Assembly: GCA_003231975.1 (NCBI GenBank)
Contig: QIKW01000140.1
Span: forward strand, 1 to 49,868
Source of the DNA: Acidimicrobiia bacterium
GTDB taxonomy: Bacteria > Actinomycetota > Acidimicrobiia > Acidimicrobiales > SZUA-35
Direction: 5' to 3'
DNA: 49,868 nt
Shown here: positions 7,106 through 16,246 of the stretch, piece by piece
Layout: every line of letters begins with the position of its first letter
How positions within the stretch are numbered: the first letter of the stretch is position 1
The notes under the pieces: generated by a model
Seen by the model: the letters and a program-made list of their open reading frames with translations, nothing else
What the model was told of the DNA's origin: nothing
Database searches by the model: none
Position numbers and translations under genes: made by a program

Positions 7106-10021
7106 ATGGCGGGAAACAATTGGATTCGGACCCTTGCACTCCTCACGGTTCTTGCCCTGCTGGCAGCGGCTTGCCCGGGTTCGGCTGACCAAGACGCTCA
7201 ACTGGATACGGGCCGAACGTCCACCACCGAAGCATCGCTCAGCACAAACACCGCAGTTGATGCAACCGAAGCAGAACCGGCAGCCACTGTTCCTCAGGCA
7301 GTAGCCCCCCAGCCGGATCCAACGCTGCTGCCTCTTGACCCAGACGTTCGGATCGGCGTGCTGGACAACGGCCTCACCTACTACGCCAGATCCAACGACT
7401 CCCCAGGCAGCAGACTCGATCTGAGGCTCGTCGTCCGGGCCGGATCGCTGCAACAAGAAGAGCCAGACAGCGGGCTGGCCCACTTTGCCGAGCACATGCT
7501 GTTCAACGGAACCGAAGCGTTCGAGGGCAACCAGCTTGACCGGGTCCTTCAGGGTTTCGGGTTGCAGATAGGCGCCGACCTGAATGCCTACACCAGCTAC
7601 GGAGAAACCGTCTACAGCCTTTCGGTTCCAACCAGCCGGGACGCGGTTGCTACCGGATTGGAAGTGCTCTTTCAGTGGGCATCAGCGGCAACGCTTGACG
7701 ATCAGGCAGTGATTGACGAGCGTGGGGTGGTTCGCGAAGAGTTCCGCGTTCGGGAGGAATCCGCCGACGGGGTGATCTTCAGCTGGTTCAGCGAGCTCTA
7801 CACCGCTGATTCGGGGTACTCGGGTTATGACCCCATTGGCACTCCTGAACAGATTCTGGCAACCACCGGGGCTGACACCCGCCGTTTCTATGACCGCTGG
7901 TATCGCCCCGACCTGATGGCAATCGTTGCTGTCGGAGACGTTCCGGTCGATCAGATCGAAGAGCAGATCAAAGCCGTCTTTAATGAGTTGGAAAGCCGGT
8001 CAGACGGCCAGGACTGGACCGAGCCAACTGTTGGGGAACCGTCGGGTCTCGTTGTGGATGTGGTCACCCACCCCGATGCGGGCAGGCCCGCCATCTCGCT
8101 CGACATCCCGATTGACGATTGGGACAGCCTCACCGTTGGCGGCGAACGCCTCAAGCTGATCGAATCTGTGATTGACTCCGCCATTCGAAGCCGACTCGAG
8201 CGACGAATCGACGAGGGCGCGCTTGAGGCAATCCTCAACAGCTCCGGCTCGTTCCAGCTCTACAAAGGACGGCGCTTCCTCGGCTTCAATGTCACAGGCG
8301 AGGATCTCTCAACGGCAACCGAGGGCCTCCTCACCGAGCTTCGACTTATCGAGTTCAAGGGCTTCACCGAATCAGAGTTGGCTGCAGCAACCGCCTCGCG
8401 ACAAGCAGGAATAGACCGAGATCGAGATTCCGTTCCCAGCTTTCAGGATGCCTGGTTCGCCGCTCTCTATGTCGGCCACTTCCTTGGCGACTCAGCAATT
8501 GAACGACTTGAAGACGGTTTCCAGCGAGAGTCAGAAATCTTGGAAAACCTGTCACTTGACGAGGTGAACAATCATGTCCGCTTCATGCTCCAAGGCCGAG
8601 CCCCCATCATCGTGGCTGTTGGCTCAGATGCGGCCGAGTTGCCAACAACTCAGCAACTGGGCGAAGCGCTGAAGCGGGCACGCGAAGCAGAGCTTCCAGC
8701 CCAAATAGACCCGATCCGCACATTTGAGCAGTTGATGGCGCCGCCCTCACCGGTGGAGCCGACAAACACCAGGCGAATCGAAAGCATGGCAGCAACCGAG
8801 TGGCAGTTCGAAAACGGGGCTCGGGTCATCTTCAGACCATCAAATATTTACGCAGGCAACCTCGACGTTCTTGCTTTTGCCGACGGCGGCTGGTCTACGT
8901 TGGCTGAGGGCGATGCCGCCCTGTCGGCGCTGGCTACCTACGCGGTCAATCGCAGCGGGCTTGGCGAGCTGAGCACCGTGGAGCTTGACAAGTTCCTGGG
9001 AGCAACCTCGGCCTGGGCCAGTGTTGGGATCGACGAGACCGTCGACGTCATTGAGGGCTCGGCAACCGTTGAAGACGCCGAGGTCCTCTTCCAGCTGATC
9101 AACCTGCTGATCACAGAATCAAAGGTTGAACCGTCGGCTTTCCGTGAGGCTGTTGAGTTTGGTCGCTCGCAGGTGCGCCAGCTGGAGGCAGACCCGGCCA
9201 CACGATCAAGCGAGGCGTTGCACGGCGCCAGATACGGGGAGAGCAAGTGGTATGACTTCATCCCATCCACGGCCGACCTGGATCGTCTTGAGCCTGCTGA
9301 TCTTGAGCTTCTGTACTCCATGAGGTTTGGCGATGTCGATGATTTGGTGGTTGCAGTTACCGGCGACCTCCCGGCTGCAGCAGTGCTGAGCCTGGCCCAA
9401 GAATACATCGGCACCCTCCCTGCCGGGCCCGCCGATACTTGGATTGATCGCCAGGACGCCCCACCCGATGGTATTGAACGAAGGCAGGTGGCTGCTGGCC
9501 AAAACGGTGCCGGGGCCGGAATCGATTTGTTCTACAGCGCCGAGATGGCCGTTGACGACAGAACCAGGCTGGTGGTTGAGATCGTTCAAAACATCGTTAG
9601 CGCCAGGCTGTTCGAGAACGTCCGTGAAGATCTTGGTGCCACCTACGGAGGCCGCGTTTCCTCTGTTCTAGTTTCCGAACCGGATGCGTTGGTTGAAACC
9701 TTCGTCACCGTTACCGGCGATCCAGACCGGCTCGACGCGATCTACCAGACGGTCACAGAAGATCTGGCCCAGCTGGGGGCAGAGGGACCAACCGAAGACG
9801 AGTTTGATCGGGCCAAACGCATTGCCATTTCCGACAACGAGCTGATCAACAATCTCGATCTTCTCAACTGGCTGCACCAAGCCGCAGACGGCGACGCTCT
9901 GAACTACACCGAGACGCTCACGACGATCAGGGCCATATCGCGTGCCGATGTTGCGGCTGTGGCGAAGGTGATGTTTCCGCTCGACCAGCGAATCGAGATA
10001 TTCCGCAGCGGCTTGGGATGA
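7106..10021 (+). CDS. M16-family zinc metallopeptidase lipoprotein
   Basis: 971 residues. The N-terminus MAGNNWIRTLALLTVLALLAAAC is a lipoprotein signal with lipobox LAAAC, followed by a Thr/Ala-rich linker, so the enzyme should sit outside the membrane. At about residue 126 is HFAEH, the inverted zinc motif HxxEH of M16 peptidases (pitrilysin, insulysin, PqqL group). The distal glutamate is probably in VVREEFRVREES. Two M16-like halves follow, the second without the zinc motif, as in other roughly 930-residue zinc proteases. The ORF-track start at 6866 would add 80 residues before the signal peptide and is rejected. Substrate is unknown; general surface peptide degradation is the cautious call. 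Confidence 0.9.
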   Translation: MAGNNWIRTLALLTVLALLAAACPGSADQDAQLDTGRTSTTEASLSTNTAVDATEAEPAATVPQAVAPQPDPTLLPLDPDVRIGVLDNGLTYYARSNDSPGSRLDLRLVVRAGSLQQEEPDSGLAHFAEHMLFNGTEAFEGNQLDRVLQGFGLQIGADLNAYTSYGETVYSLSVPTSRDAVATGLEVLFQWASAATLDDQAVIDERGVVREEFRVREESADGVIFSWFSELYTADSGYSGYDPIGTPEQILATTGADTRRFYDRWYRPDLMAIVAVGDVPVDQIEEQIKAVFNELESRSDGQDWTEPTVGEPSGLVVDVVTHPDAGRPAISLDIPIDDWDSLTVGGERLKLIESVIDSAIRSRLERRIDEGALEAILNSSGSFQLYKGRRFLGFNVTGEDLSTATEGLLTELRLIEFKGFTESELAAATASRQAGIDRDRDSVPSFQDAWFAALYVGHFLGDSAIERLEDGFQRESEILENLSLDEVNNHVRFMLQGRAPIIVAVGSDAAELPTTQQLGEALKRAREAELPAQIDPIRTFEQLMAPPSPVEPTNTRRIESMAATEWQFENGARVIFRPSNIYAGNLDVLAFADGGWSTLAEGDAALSALATYAVNRSGLGELSTVELDKFLGATSAWASVGIDETVDVIEGSATVEDAEVLFQLINLLITESKVEPSAFREAVEFGRSQVRQLEADPATRSSEALHGARYGESKWYDFIPSTADLDRLEPADLELLYSMRFGDVDDLVVAVTGDLPAAAVLSLAQEYIGTLPAGPADTWIDRQDAPPDGIERRQVAAGQNGAGAGIDLFYSAEMAVDDRTRLVVEIVQNIVSARLFENVREDLGATYGGRVSSVLVSEPDALVETFVTVTGDPDRLDAIYQTVTEDLAQLGAEGPTEDEFDRAKRIAISDNELINNLDLLNWLHQAADGDALNYTETLTTIRAISRADVAAVAKVMFPLDQRIEIFRSGLG

Positions 10022-10081
10022 AGAAGATAAGAGGGCAGATTCCCCACTTATGTTCCAGGCATCGCTGCCGATATATAAGTC

Positions 10082-10498
10082 ATGGAGGAGATGGTTCGCC
10101 AAGGAGACGTGAGGCGCCCGCAGGAGGTGCCGCGAATTACGGTTCGTTATCCTGTGGCCAGCGCGGTCCTCGAGTGGAGCCCGCCTAGAGGTGGCAGGGT
10201 TAGGGGGGACAAGCCAAAGCGGATAGAAGCCGAGTTCGCCGACCTCTCGGTTGCTGGCGCTCTGATCAAGTCGCCTGCCAACGATCGTTTGTATGTTGGC
10301 GCAAGAGTGCCCATTCACGTTGGCGGCGAAGACGGAATCATCGAGATTCGGAACATGCGCCAGGTCGAGGGTGGTGTCGACTGCTACTACGGGGTTGTAT
10401 TCCACCGAATGAGCGAAGCACTCCAGGCGGCCCTCTACGGCGCGATCGCCCGGCTGCGCAACGACTCAAGGCTTGAGTCTGAGTGGAAACGCACCTAA
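10082..10498 (+). CDS. PilZ domain protein
   Basis: A 138-residue protein with both hallmarks of c-di-GMP-binding PilZ domains: an RxxxR motif (RITVR, about residues 19-23) and a DxSxxG motif (DLSVAG). The rest fits a small beta barrel with a C-terminal helix (ALQAALYGAIARLRN). PilZ proteins bind the second messenger c-di-GMP and pass the signal to a partner. Here a GGDEF-EAL protein is encoded about 3.4 kb upstream, though not in the same operon. An AT-rich TATATAAG stretch lies directly before the ATG. The partner is unknown. Confidence 0.75.
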   Translation: MEEMVRQGDVRRPQEVPRITVRYPVASAVLEWSPPRGGRVRGDKPKRIEAEFADLSVAGALIKSPANDRLYVGARVPIHVGGEDGIIEIRNMRQVEGGVDCYYGVVFHRMSEALQAALYGAIARLRNDSRLESEWKRT

Positions 10499-10574
10499 AC
10501 CCTGCACTTGCCTAACTGGGGTAGGGTGGCTGTTCGGGATCGCCTGGTGGAGGCGAACGGGCGAGGGAGGCTGG

Positions 10575-11501
10575 TTGAGCAAGCGCGTGGAGGGTGACAG
10601 CGGGGAGTCGAGCGCGCCGTCTTCCGGTCTGGGGCGAGGGCTCACAGGGATTCTCGAAAGCTCGTTTCTTGGCCCGTCGGAGCCTGTTGTCTCAGCCTTG
10701 TTTCCAGCAAGGCCGGCTCGCCAGGCCCCCCAAATTCGCCAGTTGGTTACCGATTTGGCTGTAGAGGTCCTTGCCCACAGCTTCGGAGCAGGCGCTCTAA
10801 CACTGGTTCGCCGAGAGGCGGGCCAAACGCTTGCCGTTGTTGTTTCACGCAGCAATGGCCCCGGTCAGCGCTCCGCTCAAGTCAACCCGTCGGTTGATTT
10901 CGAAATGTCTGGGAGGCTTTGGGCTGCCCTCACCGGCCACCAGAACAGTAGCGAACAGGTTCAGTTGGGAGGCAGCCATTTGCTGCTCATTCGGCAGTCA
11001 ATCGAGGAATCGGTTGTTGCTGTTGCGATGCTGCGGACTGAACGTTTTGGGGTAAACGAGCTGAGAGGGGTGGATCAGCTGCTCAGAAGCGTGGCAATGA
11101 TGCTGGGTGAGGGCATACCGGCTCCTCCTGGGCCGCCGGTTCAGGTTCTGCTGACGTCCTCCGGAGACGAATTCAGGGCGGCAGTCGAAATTGGAGCCTC
11201 CGGGTCTTTCCTGTCTGCTTCTTCCCTCTCTAACTCTTCCTTCCGATCGGTTGGGGTGGCGGCCAGCGAAGAAGTCGCAATTGCCAGCGCAGCAGCCAAG
11301 CTCTGCGATTCTAAGGTCAGCGTTCGCTTCGCAGGAAGAACAGTTGTGCAAGCCAAGCAGGTGTCGCTTGTGATCCTGCATGATTCCGAAGGCCTGCCAC
11401 TCTTTGGGCTTTCGGTTACCGACCTAAAGTCGATGGCGGGTCCGGCCGAAGCGGCCTTTGCAGCCGCCCCGGTCATAGGGGCCGGTCCGTTCGCGCGATA
11501 G
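10575..11501 (+). CDS. Hypothetical protein, possibly GAF-like
   Basis: No family recognised with confidence. The ORF track starts at 10473, inside the PilZ gene. I prefer the TTG at 10575 (then SKRVEGDSGESS), which has GGGAGG just upstream, giving about 308 residues. A first region (IRQLVTDLAVEVLAHSFGAGALTLVRR) has the alternating helix-strand look of a GAF-type sensor fold. The C-terminal half alternates short strands and helices. No signal peptide or membrane helix. It probably follows the PilZ gene in one transcript. Function unknown; a cytoplasmic regulatory role is only a guess. Confidence 0.6.
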   Translation: MSKRVEGDSGESSAPSSGLGRGLTGILESSFLGPSEPVVSALFPARPARQAPQIRQLVTDLAVEVLAHSFGAGALTLVRREAGQTLAVVVSRSNGPGQRSAQVNPSVDFEMSGRLWAALTGHQNSSEQVQLGGSHLLLIRQSIEESVVAVAMLRTERFGVNELRGVDQLLRSVAMMLGEGIPAPPGPPVQVLLTSSGDEFRAAVEIGASGSFLSASSLSNSSFRSVGVAASEEVAIASAAAKLCDSKVSVRFAGRTVVQAKQVSLVILHDSEGLPLFGLSVTDLKSMAGPAEAAFAAAPVIGAGPFAR

Positions 11502-11541
11502 ATACTCCAAGTAGTGACACCTTTCCGCCCCCGTGTCTGAG

Positions 11542-11547
11542 TACGCT
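11542..11547 (+). promoter_or_regulatory. Putative -10 box (TACGCT) of the PBP gene
   Basis: TACGCT matches the actinobacterial -10 pattern TANNNT and ends 8 nt before the GTG at 11556. No ribosome binding site precedes that GTG. A transcript starting at or just before the codon would be leaderless or nearly so. Confidence 0.35.
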
Positions 11548-11555
11548 TCCGCACG

Positions 11556-13766
11556 GTGTTATATCTCCTGCGGGTCACTCAACGAATTGCCTCCCTCGGG
11601 CTCATTCTGGTTGCTGTTGCCGCTGTAACTTCTGCGGCCGCTCTCACCATCATTCCCCAGTTCGGGGCCATCGTTGATGCCACCGAAAGCAGTGCGGCCG
11701 AGTTAGAGCTGGACGACCTGGCCCAGCGATCCTCGATGTACGCCTCCGACGGAAGTTTCATGACGCTGCTGGTTGGCGAGCAGAACCGTCAGTCGGTTGA
11801 GTTGGACGAGATCCCACAGGTTGTGATCGATTCCATCCTGGCCATGGAGGACAACGACTTCTACGAGCACAATGGCGTCAACTACCGAGCTGTGTTCCGG
11901 GCTCTGGCCCAGAACATCAGCGCAGGCGGTATCGAACAAGGCGGCTCAACAATCACCCAGCAGCTGGTCAAAAACGCGCTGCTCGACTCGTCTCAGAACT
12001 TTGATCGAAAGAAGACCGAGGCCTTTTACGCCCTCCGGCTCGAGGAGCAGTTCACCAAAGACGAGATTCTCGAGCGCTACCTGAACACGGTGTATTTCGG
12101 CGAGGGTGCATACGGGGTGAGGGGTGCGGCCGAAACCTATTGGGGGATAGAAGATCTCAGCGAACTCAAGTGGGAACATGCCGCTCTCCTGGCTGGTCTG
12201 ATTCGCAGCCCAAACACCAACAACCCGCTCAAGAACGCAGTTAACGCCAGGGAGCGTCGGGAGTTGGTAACCGAGCGTCTGCTTGACCTTGGCCACATAA
12301 CCGAGGCTCAGGCTGACCGCATCAACTCTGCCCCCCTGCCGTCGGAACGTCAGGATCCGTCAACCATCAAGCCCTCTGACTACTTCGAGCGCGAGACTCT
12401 GAAAGAGCTTCAGTCCAACCCGAACATCTTGATAGGCGATACCCCCGCCGAGCGGTTCGCCGCCATCTACTCCGGTGGGCTGCAAGTGTTCACAACATTT
12501 GATCCTGTCGCCCAGGAAATGGCGTTACGGGCTCGAGACGACCTTCTGCCAGATGACCCTCGGGGGTTCACCATCGCCCTTGCCGCAATTGAGTCTCGCA
12601 GTGGGGCAGTGCGGGCCATGATTGGCGGCACAGAGTTCACAAGAGAGCAGTTCAACCTGGCTGTTGACGGGCTTCGCCAGCCTGGGTCTTCAATGAAGAC
12701 CTACGTGCTGGCTGCGTTGTTCGAAGCTGGGTTCACCCCAAGTGACACAGTGAGGGGCGACAGCCCTTGTGAGTTCCCTAACCCGGGCGGCTTCCCAGAC
12801 CCGTACAAGGTGAAGGGCGGTTCTGGCAGGCGGATCTCCATTGCGGCGGCCACCAGAGCGTCGAACAACTGCTCGTTTGTGCGCTTGGGTCAAGTGGTCG
12901 GCAACGAGAAGGTGGTTGAGGTTTCCCAACGGTTGGGCATCACTTCGCCGCTGGAATCGATTCTCTCGCTGCCCCTTGGCCCCAAGGAGATGTACCCCAT
13001 CGAGCAGGCAGGCGCCTACGCCGCAATGATCAACGACGGCATCTACAACAAGCCGTGGTACATCGAGCGAATAGAAGATATCGACGGCAATGTGATCTAC
13101 GAGCGAAGGCCGGACGGCAGACGAGCCATCACAATGCAGACAGCTCGGCTGATAACCCAAACTCTTGAAAGCAACGTCAGGTCTGGTACCGGCAGACGGG
13201 CTCAACTACCCGACGGTCATGCCGCAGCAGGCAAGACCGGAACAGCCCAGAACGAGGAAGACGCCTGGTTTGTTGGTTACACCGAATATCTAACAACGGC
13301 GGTGTGGATGGGCCATCCAGATGAAAAGGTGGCAATGGTCAACGTTCCTGGCTGGGGCAGCATCTTTGGCGGAACGGTGCCAGCTGCCATTTGGGGTCAG
13401 TTCATGTCTGAGTATCACGCGAACCTGGAACCGATTCCGTTCCAGGACCCCGAGGGGTATGGGGGCGGTCGCTACCTCAAGGTGGCCAGCGAGATTGACT
13501 TCTGCAGTGTTTCAGACATTGGAGTACAGACCGAAGGCACCATCTTTGTTGATTCGGACGGCGACGGGGACCGTGACTGCTATCGGCCGATCACTACTAC
13601 CACCAGTGAGGTTCTGCTTGACGAAGACGGCAATCCGGTGACAACCGCGCCACCGGCTCCGCCAGCGTCACCAGCCCCAACCGCGCCACCGGCAACCACG
13701 GCGCCCCCTGCCACAACGGCGCCACCAGCCACAACGGTGCCCCCTGCCACAACGGCGGGCGGCTGA
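11556..13766 (+). CDS. Class A penicillin-binding protein (transglycosylase/transpeptidase)
   Basis: A 736-residue bifunctional peptidoglycan synthase. After an N-terminal membrane anchor (LGLILVAVAAVTSAAALTIIP) comes a GT51 glycosyltransferase domain with the signatures EDNDFYEHNGV and GGSTITQQLVKN. Then follows a transpeptidase domain with SxxK in GSSMK (about residue 378), the SNN triad and KTGTAQ (about residue 557). It polymerises lipid II and cross-links stem peptides on the outer face of the membrane. The C-terminal 45 residues are a low-complexity APPATT tail, common in actinobacterial PBPs. The start is a GTG. The next gene starts inside its stop codon (TGATG), so the two are translationally coupled. 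Confidence 0.93.
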   Translation: MLYLLRVTQRIASLGLILVAVAAVTSAAALTIIPQFGAIVDATESSAAELELDDLAQRSSMYASDGSFMTLLVGEQNRQSVELDEIPQVVIDSILAMEDNDFYEHNGVNYRAVFRALAQNISAGGIEQGGSTITQQLVKNALLDSSQNFDRKKTEAFYALRLEEQFTKDEILERYLNTVYFGEGAYGVRGAAETYWGIEDLSELKWEHAALLAGLIRSPNTNNPLKNAVNARERRELVTERLLDLGHITEAQADRINSAPLPSERQDPSTIKPSDYFERETLKELQSNPNILIGDTPAERFAAIYSGGLQVFTTFDPVAQEMALRARDDLLPDDPRGFTIALAAIESRSGAVRAMIGGTEFTREQFNLAVDGLRQPGSSMKTYVLAALFEAGFTPSDTVRGDSPCEFPNPGGFPDPYKVKGGSGRRISIAAATRASNNCSFVRLGQVVGNEKVVEVSQRLGITSPLESILSLPLGPKEMYPIEQAGAYAAMINDGIYNKPWYIERIEDIDGNVIYERRPDGRRAITMQTARLITQTLESNVRSGTGRRAQLPDGHAAAGKTGTAQNEEDAWFVGYTEYLTTAVWMGHPDEKVAMVNVPGWGSIFGGTVPAAIWGQFMSEYHANLEPIPFQDPEGYGGGRYLKVASEIDFCSVSDIGVQTEGTIFVDSDGDGDRDCYRPITTTTSEVLLDEDGNPVTTAPPAPPASPAPTAPPATTAPPATTAPPATTVPPATTAGG

Positions 13767-14485
13767 TGGCCGACCCCGCCTACCAGCAGCTGCTGGTGCT
13801 GCAGGAACTCGACACCAAGCTGGATCAACTCCGCTATAAACATGTGAACCACCCGATCCGGGCCGAGATTGTGGGGTTGGTCGCCAAGCAGGAAGATCTG
13901 CAGCAGATCGTTGACGAAATAGAAGGTCGCCAGCACGAACTTGGCCGTGAACAGAAGCGATTTGATGACCAAGTCGGGCTGTTGGACGACAAGCGCACCA
14001 AGATCGACGCCAAGCTTTATGACGGCTCGGTCACCGCAACCAAGGATCTTCTCCTGATTCAAGAAGAGGCGGCAATGCTGCTTGAGCGCAAGACTGGGCT
14101 GGAAGACGAAGAGCTGGAAGTGATGGAAAAGGCCGAGGAAGTAGCCGCCGAGCTGGCTCCGGTGGCCTCAACGATGGAGAGCCTCGTTGCAGCTCAGTCG
14201 GCAACGGAGGATTCGCTGACTGTTGCCATCGCCGAGCTTGAGGTTGAGATCCAAGGCACCGATCAGCAGCGGTCTGAGGCCGCCGCCCTAGTTCCCGAAG
14301 AGCTCTTCGGCCATTACCAGACCCTCAGAAAGGACTTCGGTGGAGTGGCCGTTGCCCGACTGGTCGGGTCCACCTGCGATGGCTGCCACATGGCGCTGTC
14401 CGCGGTGGCAATCGACAAGATCAAGAAGTTACCCGACGATGCTGTTGTGACCTGCGATCAGTGCGGCCGGCTGCTCATTCGGTGA
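13766..14485 (+). CDS. CT398-like zinc-ribbon coiled-coil protein
   Basis: 239 residues. The first 170 are a long antiparallel coiled coil (heptad-rich, many Glu/Gln/Lys). The last part is a zinc ribbon with two CxxC knuckles, CDGCHMA and CDQCGRLL (zf-RING_7 / C4-type family, like M. tuberculosis Rv2229c and Chlamydia CT398). The biochemical role of the family is not settled; links to nucleic acids or secretion have been proposed. In many actinobacteria it sits beside a histidine-phosphatase/RNase H gene, and here a histidine phosphatase follows two genes later. It overlaps the PBP stop codon by one base. Confidence 0.85.
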   Translation: MADPAYQQLLVLQELDTKLDQLRYKHVNHPIRAEIVGLVAKQEDLQQIVDEIEGRQHELGREQKRFDDQVGLLDDKRTKIDAKLYDGSVTATKDLLLIQEEAAMLLERKTGLEDEELEVMEKAEEVAAELAPVASTMESLVAAQSATEDSLTVAIAELEVEIQGTDQQRSEAAALVPEELFGHYQTLRKDFGGVAVARLVGSTCDGCHMALSAVAIDKIKKLPDDAVVTCDQCGRLLIR

Positions 14486-14528
14486 CATGAGCCGGTGACA
14501 TGAGTTTGCGCTTGTTTCCCCCGTCGAC

Positions 14529-15011
14529 GTGCTGATCTGGTTCGCCGCCTTAGCTCCCGTTCTGGTGGCCGAGGTTTTTCGAAGCCCCATGATCGACTAC
14601 CGAGTGGTGCTCCTCGGAAGCCTGCTTCCTCTGGTTGAGGTGTTGATTGGGCCGTTCGTTCTGCACACTTTGGCGGCACCAGTTGCCACAATGGCGGTTG
14701 TGATGGCGGCAACCAGCGGAGCGCGGCTTCGCAGGAGGCGGTGGTTGGGTCTGCCGATCGGCATGTTTTTCCATTTGCTCCTAGACGGAGTCTGGACCGA
14801 CTCTTCACTGTTCTGGTGGCCGTTCTTCGGCGTGCGGTTTGGTTCAGGTCGGCTTCCCGAATTCGACAGGCCGCTGGCCGTGTTGGTGGTTCTAGAGCTT
14901 CTCGGGTTGGCTGCCGCGGTGTGGGGCTGGAAACGCTATGACCTTCGCGACCGGGCGAACCTCGACCTCCTGCGCACAACGGGGCAGCTGGACCGGGCTG
15001 TCCTGCGGTGA
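14529..15011 (+). CDS. Small integral membrane protein
   Basis: 160 residues with about four hydrophobic helices and one arginine-rich loop (GARLRRRRWLG). The segments VLLGSLLPLVEVLIGPF and GMFFHLLLDGVW place acidic and histidine residues in the membrane, as in the YdjM-like 'metal-dependent hydrolase' membrane family, but I am not certain of this. The start is GTG at 14529. The 3' end overlaps the following phosphatase gene by 4 nt (GTGA), so the two are co-translated. Confidence 0.7.
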   Translation: MLIWFAALAPVLVAEVFRSPMIDYRVVLLGSLLPLVEVLIGPFVLHTLAAPVATMAVVMAATSGARLRRRRWLGLPIGMFFHLLLDGVWTDSSLFWWPFFGVRFGSGRLPEFDRPLAVLVVLELLGLAAAVWGWKRYDLRDRANLDLLRTTGQLDRAVLR

Positions 15012-15589
15012 CCATCTGGGTAGTGCGGCACGGCCGAACCACGGCCAATGCGTCTGGGCTGCTGCTCGGCCGGGCCGACCCGCCGTTGGATGACCTTGGC
15101 CAGGAGCAGGCAAGGCGAATTGCGGCCGTTCTGCCGGAAGGGGCTTCGTGTTTCTCTTCTCCGTTGCGGCGCACCATCGCTACCGCCGAGGCGTTCGCCT
15201 CCGAGATCACTATCGACGAGCGTCTGATCGAGCTTGACTACGGAGACTTTGACCTGAAGCCCCTCAGCGACGTGCCTGCCGAGGTCTGGCGGGCTTGGCG
15301 TTCTGACCCTCAGTTCGCCCCACCAAACGGCGAGTCGTTGTTGGCGCTCTCAGACCGGGTCTGGCCTTTGCTTGAAGAGTTGGCGCCTCGGGCAGTAGAC
15401 AACGACATCGTATTGTTCAGCCATGTTTCGCCAATCAAAGCCGCTGTTGCGTGGGCATTGGGAGTGGGCATCGAGATCTCATGGCGCTGTCACGTTGCCC
15501 CGGCATCAATTGTGAAAATTGGCGTTACCGGCAACCGGCCAACCCTACTTTCATTCAATGAGCAGGCGCACCTTGAAGGGCTGGACTAG
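15008..15589 (+). CDS. Histidine phosphatase family protein
   Basis: 193 residues starting TIWVVRHGRTTANASGLLLGRADPPLDDLG, the RHG motif and following pattern of the phosphoglycerate-mutase-like histidine phosphatases. The catalytic His is in RHG, a second conserved Arg is in SSPLRRT, and the late conserved His is in LFSHVSPI. Substrates in this family range from phosphosugars to cobalamin precursors and cannot be assigned here. The GTG start overlaps the upstream stop. Its genomic link with the CT398-like protein resembles the Rv2229c-Rv2228c pair of mycobacteria. Confidence 0.85.
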   Translation: MTIWVVRHGRTTANASGLLLGRADPPLDDLGQEQARRIAAVLPEGASCFSSPLRRTIATAEAFASEITIDERLIELDYGDFDLKPLSDVPAEVWRAWRSDPQFAPPNGESLLALSDRVWPLLEELAPRAVDNDIVLFSHVSPIKAAVAWALGVGIEISWRCHVAPASIVKIGVTGNRPTLLSFNEQAHLEGLD

Positions 15590-15595
15590 GTCGCG

Positions 15596-16246
15596 TCAGG
15601 CCGTGGCAGCAACAAGTACGTCTTCCGGATCCTCAGAGGTGATCAGAATTCGCTCTAGATCGGCGGCTGGAATCTCGGTGGCGCCGATAAGTTTCGTTGC
15701 GCCGTTCGGGGTTGTTGACCACGATGCTGCGTTTGACCAGTTACCCGAGGTGTCGATGGCCCACAGTCGATAGCTGCTGCGAGGCGGGATGCCGGTGAGG
15801 GAAATGGTTATCTCAGTGCCCCACGCCTTTGCACTGGTTGCCACCAGTGCAGTCTCGGCTTGGTTGGTGGTTAGCGAAGCTGCCACGGGTGAGCTTATGG
15901 GAGCGCTGTCGCCACCAACAAACATCATGACCGCCAGAAGGGCAGCCGCACTTGTAGCCACGGCGGCTGTCAGCCGCCACATTCGCGACCGCTTCTGGAT
16001 CTCTCTCAACTCTCGGCCTGCCGCAGCCTGAACCGCCAAACCTTTGGCGGTAGAGGTGCCGATGGCCAAGTCTCCAGGTTCAACCTTGGCTATTAGCCCA
16101 GGAAGCGGAGCCAGGAGGGCAAGTTCGCCGATGCAGGTTGAACAGGTGGAAAGGTGTTGTTCGAACGTCTTGCGTTCGGCGGAATCAAGAGCTCCGAGGG
16201 TGTAGGCAGAAGCCCAGTCTGCGTACTCCTCATGATTGTCTGTCAT
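15596..16246 (-). CDS. RskA-type anti-sigma factor
   Basis: 216 residues. The N-terminal cytoplasmic part carries a zinc anti-sigma motif Hx3Cx2C (HLSTCSTC) after TLGALDSAERKTFEQH, a typical RskA/ZAS start. One membrane helix (AVATSAAALLAVMMFVGG) follows, then an extracellular domain with the RskA-like pattern YRLWAIDTSGNW. It should hold the adjacent ECF sigma factor inactive at the membrane until proteolysis releases it. The gene overlaps the sigma gene by 4 nt (ATGA), so both are made together. Confidence 0.88.
   Translation of the reverse strand: MTDNHEEYADWASAYTLGALDSAERKTFEQHLSTCSTCIGELALLAPLPGLIAKVEPGDLAIGTSTAKGLAVQAAAGRELREIQKRSRMWRLTAAVATSAAALLAVMMFVGGDSAPISSPVAASLTTNQAETALVATSAKAWGTEITISLTGIPPRSSYRLWAIDTSGNWSNAASWSTTPNGATKLIGATEIPAADLERILITSEDPEDVLVAATA

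Noticed and set aside
7106-10021. M16 peptidase as a PqqF-like processing enzyme for mycofactocin
   Set aside because: It is 13 kb from the nearest mft gene, is an exported lipoprotein, and MftE already supplies the precursor cleavage.
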